From: Chloroflexota bacterium
GTDB lineage: Bacteria; Chloroflexota; Dormibacteria; Dormibacterales; Dormibacteraceae
Length of the DNA stretch: 36,567 nt
Direction of reading: 5' to 3'
Assembly (NCBI GenBank): GCA_005880855.1
Contig: VBGM01000048.1
Coordinates: forward strand, 1-36,567
The notes beneath the pieces were generated by a model, which had not been told where the DNA came from, did not search any database, and saw only the letters and a program-made list of their open reading frames with translations. Positions 31,262-36,567 of this stretch are shown here, one piece after another. The first letter of the stretch is position 1, and each line of letters opens with the position of its first letter. A program made the translations under genes and the position numbers.

Positions 31262-32390
31262 CGTAGTCATCGTCGGCGGCGGCATCATGGGCTGCGCGCT
31301 CGCGTACCAGCTCAGCAAACGGAATGTGGATGTTCTGGTGCTCGAACGAGAGACGCTCGGGTCGCAATCGACGGGCAAATGCGCGGGTGGTGTGCGACAG
31401 CAGTTCTCGTCCGAGGGAAACGTCCGGCTGCAGCAGAGATCGGTGGCGATGCTCGAGCACTTCGAAGAGGAGGTCGGGCACCCTGCCGACTTCCGGCAGA
31501 TCGGCTACCTGTTCGTCCTCACGCAGCCGCAGCATGTCGAGGACTTCGGCCACAACATGGAGATGTGGCACCGAATTGGCCTGACCGAGGCGCGCTGGGT
31601 CGACGCAGCCGATGCAGCGCGCATGGTGCCGATACTCAACGTCGAGGACGTGCTGGGCTGCACCTTCTGTCCAAGCGACGGCATCGCCAGCCCGGCGGAC
31701 GTGACCTCGGGTTATGCTGCGGCCGCGCGACGGCACGGAGCTCGGCTCAAGGAAGGCGTGGCGGTCACCGGGATCGACGTCGGGTCAGGTCGCGTGCAGG
31801 GAGTCCGCACGACGGCCGGCGACATCGCGACGCGGCTCGTGTTCAGCTGCGCCGGCGCCTGGTCGGCATCCATCGGCCGCATGGCCGGCCTCGAGATTCC
31901 AGTTCTGCCGTACCGGCGTCACATCGCCGTCACCGGCACCTTTCCCGCGGTGCCTCGCAACAACCCGATGACCGTCGATTTCCAGACCTCGCTGTATTTC
32001 CATCCCGAGGGCGATGGCGTCCTCATCGGCATGAGCGACCGCGAGGAGCCACCGGGCTTCGTCACCGACGTCAACTGGGATTTCCTCGAGAAGATGTTCG
32101 CGCAGGCCGCGCGCAGGGCCCCGGCTTTGTCGGCCGCAGGAATGAAGACGGCCTGGGCCGGCCTGTATGAGGTGACGCCCGACCACCAGGCCATTCTTGG
32201 GCCGATTCCTGAGCTGGAAGGTTTCTGGTGCGCGGCAGGCTTCAGCGGCCACGGCTTCATGCAGGCGCCGGCGGCGGCGCTGTTCCTCGCCCAGCTGTTG
32301 CTGGATCACACCTCAGAGGTCGACATCTCGTCATTCGCATTCGAACGTTTCGCGCGGGGCTCGCTGGTCAAGGAAAGAAACGTCATCTAG
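31248..32390 (+). CDS. FAD-dependent amino-acid/amine oxidase (DAO/SoxB-like)
   Basis: The 380-residue flavoprotein of the DAO family has the FAD-binding VVIVGGGIMGCALAYQL at 6-22, GSQSTGKCAGGVRQQFS as in sarcosine oxidase beta subunits, and GLYEVTPDHQAILGPIPELEGFWCAAGFSGHGFMQAPAAA at the C-terminus. It should oxidise a secondary amine or N-methyl amino acid. It overlaps the ureohydrolase by 14 nt, so the two are translated together. The SoxB-like Cys/His for covalent FMN are not obvious. Confidence 0.88.
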   Translation: MESADVVIVGGGIMGCALAYQLSKRNVDVLVLERETLGSQSTGKCAGGVRQQFSSEGNVRLQQRSVAMLEHFEEEVGHPADFRQIGYLFVLTQPQHVEDFGHNMEMWHRIGLTEARWVDAADAARMVPILNVEDVLGCTFCPSDGIASPADVTSGYAAAARRHGARLKEGVAVTGIDVGSGRVQGVRTTAGDIATRLVFSCAGAWSASIGRMAGLEIPVLPYRRHIAVTGTFPAVPRNNPMTVDFQTSLYFHPEGDGVLIGMSDREEPPGFVTDVNWDFLEKMFAQAARRAPALSAAGMKTAWAGLYEVTPDHQAILGPIPELEGFWCAAGFSGHGFMQAPAAALFLAQLLLDHTSEVDISSFAFERFARGSLVKERNVI

Positions 32391-32477
32391 GGTCATGCAC
32401 CCGGGGTCCTTGCATCTTCGCGGCCTAGTCGGCGTCGCCTCCTGCGTTCGCTCGTCGCCTCCTTGGGCGCAGGAACC
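32391..32477. other. Convergent gap with direct repeat
   Basis: The gap holds two CGTCGCCTCCT copies about 20 nt apart, and CCTGCG/CGCAGG arms that can form a hairpin. No other signal is seen. It may terminate both genes. Confidence 0.3.
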
Positions 32478-32705
32478 CTAGCGCTTCAGCAGCAGCGCAA
32501 CCACCACGAGGCCCAGGCCTCCCAGAACGAGCAGCGCCGAGCACCCGATCTGGACCACCGTGTAGACGATTCCACCGGTGGCTCCATACGTGGGAGCGAT
32601 CTCGGCCCGCCGACTCCGCCTGCGAAGCGCGCCGACGATCCCGCCGCCGCCGAGGATCACCGCGAACAGCCCCAATGCGATCCCGCCGGCTTCCTGCCCG
32701 CTCAC
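32478..32705 (-). CDS. Small two-span membrane protein
   Basis: The 75-residue protein has two hydrophobic segments (residues about 6-27 and 46-70) joined by a basic loop RRRSRRAE. The start is GTG with TACTGG 6 nt upstream. No family is recognised. It stands alone, diverging from the NDUFA9-like gene with 37 nt between starts. Confidence 0.55.
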   Translation of the reverse strand: MSGQEAGGIALGLFAVILGGGGIVGALRRRSRRAEIAPTYGATGGIVYTVVQIGCSALLVLGGLGLVVVALLLKR

Positions 32706-32742
32706 TTGAGTCCAGTATGCCCTCCGTTAGCATGTGCACCCG

Positions 32743-33654
32743 ATGGCCAGGGTTCTGCTGCTCGGTTCGACCGGCTTCTTCGGACGAGCTGTCGCCCACA
32801 AGCTGATCGACGCCGGGCATCAGGTCCGGGTGCTCGTACGCGACCCCATGAAGGCGGCGGCATTCAAGGCCAGGGGCGCTCAGCTGATGGTCGGCGACGC
32901 CCTCAATCCCGCAGCCGTCACTCAGGCGGCCCAGGGTACCGAGCACATCATCAGCCTGGTCGCGGTCAGGCGGAACCGGCCACAGTCGTTCCTCGAGGTC
33001 AACGTCGACGGCCCGCGCATCATGGCCGAAGCGGCGAAGGCAGCGGGGTCGCGATCGGTGGTCCTGGTGAGCGCGATCGGCGCCCGCCTAGACCCCCAAT
33101 TCAAGTACTTCACGTCGCGCTGGATGGGCGAGCAGGAGCTGGCCAAGACCGGCGTGGCAGGCACGATCCTCCGCTTCTCTTTCGTGATCGCCGAGGATGG
33201 GGGGATTCTCAACGACTTTCAGCGCGCCGCCAACTTCGGCCCGTTTCTCATCATCCCCGGCGACGGCCAGACGCAGCTGCAACCGATTCTTCGCGAGGAT
33301 GCGGCACGGTGCGTCGTCGAGGCGATCAGCAAGCCCGAGCTGTTGGGGAAGATCGTCGAGCTGGGCGGCCCGGAGGTTCTGACGTACGAGAAGCTCTTCG
33401 ACTGGTTCATCCAGGGTTACGGGATTCGCAAGCCGAAGCTGAAGCTGCCCGCGGGTTTGCTGATTCCGGGAGCCGCGGTGATGGAGACACTGTTCAAGGA
33501 TCCCGTCGTCACGCCTGACGAGATCAACATGATCCAGGTCAACAACCTCGCTGAAGGCATCGACTCGGTCAGCACTCGATTCGGCTGGCGTCCAACCGCG
33601 CCCAGTACCTGGGTGCCGGTGCATTGGAAGAAAGCGCCCACACACAAGAAGTAG
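32743..33654 (+). CDS. NAD(P)-binding SDR, NDUFA9-like
   Basis: The 303-residue atypical SDR has VLLLGSTGFFGRAVAHKL for the dinucleotide and RDPMKAAAFKARGAQLMVGDALNP, then VLVSAIGA and the Y-F-x-x-x-K-like YFTSRWMGEQEL (Tyr present, Lys replaced by Met region). It resembles the complex I NDUFA9 and related proteins, which bind NADPH but are not classical reductases. ATG at 32743 gives the expected start; GTG at 32734 is an alternative. TAGCAT lies 9 nt upstream. The 3' end overlaps thpR by 31 nt. Confidence 0.83.
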   Translation: MARVLLLGSTGFFGRAVAHKLIDAGHQVRVLVRDPMKAAAFKARGAQLMVGDALNPAAVTQAAQGTEHIISLVAVRRNRPQSFLEVNVDGPRIMAEAAKAAGSRSVVLVSAIGARLDPQFKYFTSRWMGEQELAKTGVAGTILRFSFVIAEDGGILNDFQRAANFGPFLIIPGDGQTQLQPILREDAARCVVEAISKPELLGKIVELGGPEVLTYEKLFDWFIQGYGIRKPKLKLPAGLLIPGAAVMETLFKDPVVTPDEINMIQVNNLAEGIDSVSTRFGWRPTAPSTWVPVHWKKAPTHKK

Positions 33655-34202
33655 GCACCCGTGTCAGGGCGTTCTTCGGGCTGCCGCTGCCCGACGCGCA
33701 GCGCGCGGCCCTGGCTGAGTTTCTCAACGGGTGCGCGGAGTCTGCACCCGGCTTTCGCTGGACTCCGGGGTCGAACCTTCACCTGACCATCCGTTTCATC
33801 GGCCAGGCCGATGTCTCCGTCGTCGAAGGCATCGCCGATCGCCTCAGCGTGGCCTCGCTTCCGGCTTTCGACGTCGAGCTCGGAGAGCTGGGCACATTCA
33901 AGCGTGGGCGCCTCGTGAGGGTGGTCTGGCAAGGACTCGCATTGGGCTCGCAGGCCGTCACCGCCCTCGCCCGCCAGGTTGACGTCGAATGCGCAGCCGC
34001 CGGCTTCGCGACCGAGAAACGGCCGTTCCAGGCCCACCTGACGCTCGCCCGCTCGCGAGCTCGAGAAGGGGCGCCGCTCCCCATGCTGCCCCGACCGCCG
34101 CGGCCCGGACCCTGGCGCGTCGACGAGCTCGTGCTTTACCAGAGCCGGCTCGGCCGGGCCGGCGCCGTCTACGAGCCCCTACGCGTCCTGAAGCTCGAGT
34201 GA
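33624..34202 (+). CDS. thpR: RNA 2',3'-cyclic phosphodiesterase (ThpR/LigT)
   Basis: The 192-residue 2H phosphoesterase has the two His-x-Thr-x motifs, HLTI at 53 and HLTL at 138, typical of LigT/ThpR enzymes that open 2',3'-cyclic phosphates of RNA. AFFGLPLP starts the fold. The start is TTG, the only in-frame start that keeps the N-terminal strand; this gives a 31-nt overlap with the preceding gene. Its end overlaps the converging GlcG/HbpS-like gene by 24 nt. Confidence 0.88.
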   Translation: MEESAHTQEVGTRVRAFFGLPLPDAQRAALAEFLNGCAESAPGFRWTPGSNLHLTIRFIGQADVSVVEGIADRLSVASLPAFDVELGELGTFKRGRLVRVVWQGLALGSQAVTALARQVDVECAAAGFATEKRPFQAHLTLARSRAREGAPLPMLPRPPRPGPWRVDELVLYQSRLGRAGAVYEPLRVLKLE

Positions 34203-34595
34203 CTCGAGGCCGGCTTGCGCGCACTCGAGGTCCTGCTCCGGCCGGCCGCCGCTGACGCCCACGGCGCCGAGCACCTTGCCGTCGCGCTTGATCAGAACCG
34301 AACCCAGACCCGGCACCATGGGGACGCGCACGAGCCGGTCGGCGACGCTGAAGAACCCGGGGCGGTCTTTTGCAAGCTCCGCGAGGCTGGCGCCGTCGCG
34401 GTGGAGCATCGCCGCCCCGACGGCTTTCGCCTCCGCGATCTGCGGTCCGAGCGGCGGCGCGCCGTCCATGCGGGCGAGGGCGATGAGCAGACCGCCTTCG
34501 TCGACGACGGCGACGGTGACGCGGATGCCGAGGTCCGCCGCTTTGGCTTGCGCGCGAGTGACGACTTTGTTGGCGTCGGTGAGGTTGAGTGGCAT
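34179..34595 (-). CDS. GlcG/HbpS heme-binding-like protein
   Basis: The 138-residue protein has the GlcG/HbpS pattern: MPLNLTDANKVVTRAQAKAADLGIRVTVAVVDEGGLLIALARMDGAPPLG, then IAEAKAVGAAMLHRDGASLAEL and VLIKRDGKVLGAVGVSGGRPEQD. HbpS relatives bind heme or act in redox sensing; GlcG relatives are found in glycolate loci. The role here is unclear. The 24 codons upstream of ATG 34595 overlap the next gene's promoter and are not used. TAGTGT lies 7 nt before the ATG. Confidence 0.83.
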   Translation of the reverse strand: MPLNLTDANKVVTRAQAKAADLGIRVTVAVVDEGGLLIALARMDGAPPLGPQIAEAKAVGAAMLHRDGASLAELAKDRPGFFSVADRLVRVPMVPGLGSVLIKRDGKVLGAVGVSGGRPEQDLECAQAGLESLELQDA

Positions 34596-34599
34596 TTTA

Positions 34600-34615
34600 G
34601 CGACACTAGTGTCGC
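34600..34615. promoter_or_regulatory. Perfect 16-bp palindromic bidirectional promoter
   Basis: GCGACACT is followed by its exact complement AGTGTCGC. Inside, ACACTAGTGT carries TAGTGT on both strands: 5 nt before the ATG at 34618 (plus) and 7 nt before the ATG at 34595 (minus). TTGAGT (34585-34590) is a possible plus-strand -35 with 16-nt spacing. It could also be an operator. Confidence 0.5.
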
Positions 34616-34617
34616 GC

Positions 34618-35385
34618 ATGGAACTGAAGGACCGCGTGGCGATCGTCACCGGCGGCGGCACCGGCATCGGCCGCGCCGTGTGCCTTCGGCTCGCCCGCGC
34701 CGGCGCGGCGGCGGTGGTCGTGAACTACTCACGCTCCGAGGACGAGGGCAACGCGACCGCTCGCGATCTCGAGTCGCTCGGCTCGAAAGCAATCGCGCAT
34801 CGTGCCGACGTCGCCTCGGAGTCCCAGGTGATCTCGATGATCGACGACACAGTCAGTCGGTTTGGCCGCCTCGACGTCCTGATCAACAACGCCGGCACGA
34901 CCCACTTCATCCCGCACGCAAATCTCGACGGCCTGACCGATGAAGTCTGGAACGAGATCCTGAGCGTCAACCTGAAAGGCACCTTCTTCTGCTGCCGCGC
35001 CGCGGCGCCGCACCTGCGCAAGACGAAAGGCGTGATCGTGAGTGTGGCTTCGGTCGCCGGGTATCGCGCCGCGGGCTCGTCGATCGCCTATGGCGTGTCG
35101 AAGGCCGGGGTCCTTCAGCTGACGCGCGGGCTGGCGCTCGCTCTGGCCCCTGATGTGCGCGTCAACTCGGTGTCACCGGGACTGGTGTCGAGCCCATGGT
35201 TTCGGAAGCGTTTCGGTGAGGCCGCAGCCGCTGCGCTGGAGTCGTCGACCGCGGAACGCACGCCACTGAAGGCTGTGGCCACGCCGGATCACGTGGCCCA
35301 GGCGGTGATGGCGCTCGTCGAGAATGACCTTGTCACCGGGCAGGACATCGTGGTCGACGGCGGTCGGATGGTCGACTACGTGTAG
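34618..35385 (+). CDS. SDR-family oxidoreductase, FabG-like
   Basis: This 255-residue classical SDR has TGGGTGIG at 11-18, NNAG, the Ser in VSVASVAG, catalytic Tyr158 and Lys162 (YGVSK), and TGQDIVVDGG near the end. It fits 3-oxoacyl reductase or sugar/alcohol dehydrogenase types; the cofactor preference is not clear. The open frame continues far upstream but antisense to the GlcG-like gene, so ATG 34618 is used. Followed by a 417-nt non-coding region. Confidence 0.9.
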   Translation: MELKDRVAIVTGGGTGIGRAVCLRLARAGAAAVVVNYSRSEDEGNATARDLESLGSKAIAHRADVASESQVISMIDDTVSRFGRLDVLINNAGTTHFIPHANLDGLTDEVWNEILSVNLKGTFFCCRAAAPHLRKTKGVIVSVASVAGYRAAGSSIAYGVSKAGVLQLTRGLALALAPDVRVNSVSPGLVSSPWFRKRFGEAAAAALESSTAERTPLKAVATPDHVAQAVMALVENDLVTGQDIVVDGGRMVDYV

Positions 35386-35427
35386 TCCGGATCGCCCCAC
35401 CCGTCGGTGCTCTGCGGGCAGCGACGA

Positions 35428-35471
35428 CCTCCCCACATCGTGGGAGGCCAGGCTACTCATGGTGGCCTGGC
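35428..35471. other. Two adjacent hairpins
   Basis: CCTCCC/GGGAGG (35428-35433 with 35442-35447) is followed by GCCAGGC/GCCTGGC (35447-35453 with 35465-35471). They lie about 45 nt after the SDR stop and may act in its termination. No T-run follows. Confidence 0.35.
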
Positions 35472-35490
35472 GGCGAACTGACTTTCGGAC

Positions 35491-35519
35491 TTGCGCTGAT
35501 CTTGAGGCAGCCTTACTGT
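35491..35519 (+). promoter_or_regulatory. Promoter of a candidate small RNA
   Basis: TTGCGC (35491-35496) and TACTGT (35514-35519) are exactly 17 nt apart. Each keeps the key bases of sigma-70 boxes (TTG and TA...T). Transcription would start near 35526, at the base of the folded RNA. Confidence 0.45.
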
Positions 35520-35526
35520 TTGCGAC

Positions 35527-35617
35527 GGCCCCGAGGGAAACGTTCGAGAGGGCAGGAACAGGTCGCAAGACCGGTACCAGCTCTCGAGAGGCGATCCGTC
35601 GGGGTCACTTGTTTTTC
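35527..35617 (+). ncRNA. Candidate small RNA with intrinsic terminator
   Basis: The predicted transcript folds into a closing stem (35527-35534 with 35599-35606, 8 bp with one G-U pair) containing stem TCGAGAG/CTCTCGA (35544-35550 with 35581-35587) and hairpin GGTC-GCAA-GACC (35561-35572) with a GNRA tetraloop. The closing stem is followed by ACTTGTTTTT, a T-run suited to termination. GACGG (35524-35528) can pair with CCGTC (35596-35600) instead, giving an alternative to the closing stem. No known RNA family is recognised. It could also be an elaborate terminator for the SDR gene. Confidence 0.45.
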
Positions 35618-35689
35618 TGCACGGTGGGGACTTCGTCCCGTCCGCGGACCAACCCCCTCCGGCATGGGACGCTGGGTGGCGCCTGGAAG

Positions 35690-35753
35690 GTGACACGCAG
35701 GGGACGGCCCGAATAAATCCGGCCTAAAGCTCCACTTTGCGTCACTTGTTTTC
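35690..35753 (+). terminator. Long imperfect stem-loop with T-run
   Basis: GTGAC (35690-35694) pairs with GTCAC (35741-35745), then GCA with TGC past a 2-nt bulge, then GGA with TCC and GGCC with GGCC. TTGTTTT follows. The inner hairpin is the same element as at 25113-25138. The end GTCACTTGTTTT is also found at the end of the small RNA candidate. Confidence 0.4.
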
Positions 35754-35788
35754 AGCGCAAACCGTCATCTGAGCGCTGATCCCGGCGT

Positions 35789-35794
35789 TAGGCT
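35789..35794 (+). promoter_or_regulatory. Leaderless -10 box of the glycosyltransferase gene
   Basis: TAGGCT ends 8 nt before the ATG at 35803. There is no Shine-Dalgarno sequence. Confidence 0.35.
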
Positions 35795-35802
35795 CTAGCG
35801 CA

Positions 35803-36567
35803 ATGAAGCTTGCGCAGCGTCCCACCAGGAGGCGCGATGACGCACGGGCGGCGGTCGAGGTCTCGATCGTGATGCCATGCCTGGACGAGGTCGAGACGTT
35901 GGCCACGTGCATCGCCAGGGCGCGGGAGGCGATCGAGAAGGGCGGGTATGCGGCCGAGATCATCGTGGCCGACAACGGCAGCAGCGACGGCTCTCAGCTG
36001 ATCGCGCGCGAGCTGGGCGCGAGGGTAGTGGACGTTCAGCGCAAGGGTTATGGCAGCGCTCTCATCGGCGGCATCGACGCCGCCCAGGGCCGGTTCGTGG
36101 TGATGGGCGACGCCGACGCCAGCTATGACTTCGCGGCCATCGGTCCGCTCATCGCCGAGTTGCGCGAGGGCTACGACCTCGTCGTGGGCAATCGCTTTTT
36201 GGGCGGAATCGAGCCGGGCGCGATGCCGTGGTCACACAGGTGGTTCGGCAACCCGGTTCTCACCCGCATCAGCAGGATCTTCTTTCACGCCCCGGTCGGT
36301 GACACGCACTGCGGCCTGCGCGCCTTCACCAAAGACGCATACGAGCGCATGAGGCTGCGTGCGACCGGCATGGAGTTCGCCAGCGAGATGGTGATCAAGG
36401 CCTCGTTGAAGGGAATGCGGATCACCGAGGTGCCGGTGGTGCTGCACCCGGACGGGCGCTCGCGACCTCCTCACCTGCGCACGTGGCGGGACGGCTGGCG
36501 TCACCTGCGGTTCATGCTGCTGTTCAGCCCCCGCTGGCTGTTCCTCTATCCCGGCCTGGCACTGCTG
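35803..36567 (+). CDS. Family 2 glycosyltransferase, DPM-synthase-like (truncated by window end)
   Basis: The first 255 residues of a polyprenyl-phosphate glycosyltransferase are present. SIVMPCLDEVETLATCIARA starts the GT-A fold, IIVADNGSSDGS binds nucleotide, and GDADASYDF contains the metal-binding Asp103 and Asp105. GNRFLGGIEPGAMPWSHRWFGNPVL and THCGLRAFTKDAYERM are typical of dolichol-phosphate mannose/glucose synthase-like proteins. The C-terminal RFMLLFSPRWLFLYPGLALL begins a membrane segment at the window edge, so a membrane-anchored form with further spans is likely. Probable role is making lipid-linked sugar for surface glycans. Confidence 0.88.
   Translation, partial: MKLAQRPTRRRDDARAAVEVSIVMPCLDEVETLATCIARAREAIEKGGYAAEIIVADNGSSDGSQLIARELGARVVDVQRKGYGSALIGGIDAAQGRFVVMGDADASYDFAAIGPLIAELREGYDLVVGNRFLGGIEPGAMPWSHRWFGNPVLTRISRIFFHAPVGDTHCGLRAFTKDAYERMRLRATGMEFASEMVIKASLKGMRITEVPVVLHPDGRSRPPHLRTWRDGWRHLRFMLLFSPRWLFLYPGLALL

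Noticed and set aside
35457-35696. 79-codon minus-strand frame in the last long gap
   Set aside because: It overlaps the folded-RNA region, has no domain or ribosome site, and its composition is Ser/Pro/Arg-rich as expected for non-coding DNA.
35697-35730. Resemblance to a c-di-GMP-I riboswitch (GGCCTAAA-like stretch)
   Set aside because: The rest of the conserved core and the second helix are missing on either strand.

Overview
The window is GC-rich, densely packed chromosomal DNA with no phage, insertion sequence, CRISPR, rRNA or convincing tRNA. Several genes point to a free-living (probably soil) bacterium on the actinobacterial or Chloroflexota/Dormibacterota side: a HelY/Ski2-type DSHCT helicase, an F420-associated zinc metalloprotease, a GalE2-like epimerase, an HspR-like MerR regulator, and a large cyclase-AAA-TPR protein. 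The exact phylum cannot be settled by eye. Many starts are GTG or TTG without a Shine-Dalgarno sequence, and a TAnnnT box lies 5-10 nt upstream, as expected for leaderless transcription.

Layout. 74-2324: a membrane protein ending in a degenerate histidine-kinase helix pair, a PPOX-type flavoprotein, and a divergent YjbR/MmcQ protein. 2349-4481: a plus-strand run of DUF4253 protein, AraC regulator, VOC protein and YdeI/DUF1905 protein. 4494-7789: a cyclic-nucleotide-binding protein divergent from a class III cyclase, a likely cAMP pair. 7793-9503: minus-strand operon GNAT, methyltransferase, YciI with 4-nt overlaps. 9551-11695: UbiE/MenG-like methyltransferase, UbiA-like membrane protein, hemolysin III. 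11705-14561: crotonase plus an acyl-CoA carboxylase beta gene broken by a frameshift, then an MntP-like exporter. 14754-16516: MerR regulator, zinc-ribbon protein, metalloprotease. 16599-19041: deoxyribosyltransferase-like protein, SDR, epimerase with a paired palindromic operator. 19042-23687: helicase and DUF503, divergent from pyrE-pyrC. 23751-26320: lipoprotein, MBL hydrolase, a 32-residue membrane peptide, a structured tandem repeat, and ParA with a small partner. 26404-32390: membrane protein, CvpA-like protein, then a tightly packed set of acyl-CoA dehydrogenase, MFS transporter, ureohydrolase and FAD amine oxidase that looks like a catabolic operon. 32478-36567: small membrane protein, NDUFA9-like SDR, ThpR, GlcG/HbpS-like protein, SDR, a 417-nt intergenic stretch with a probable small RNA gene, and a truncated family 2 glycosyltransferase.

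Most unusual are non-coding signals. (1) Divergent gene pairs repeatedly share a symmetric core promoter: ANNNTANNNT at four of eight junctions, and nearly the same hexamer used on both strands at two more. (2) A promoter, folded RNA and terminator unit lies at 35491-35617. (3) A two-copy structured repeat at 24985-25255 has three helices with compensating changes, and one hairpin of it recurs 10.6 kb away. (4) Two 22-bp palindromes spaced 42 bp apart lie upstream of the epimerase gene.
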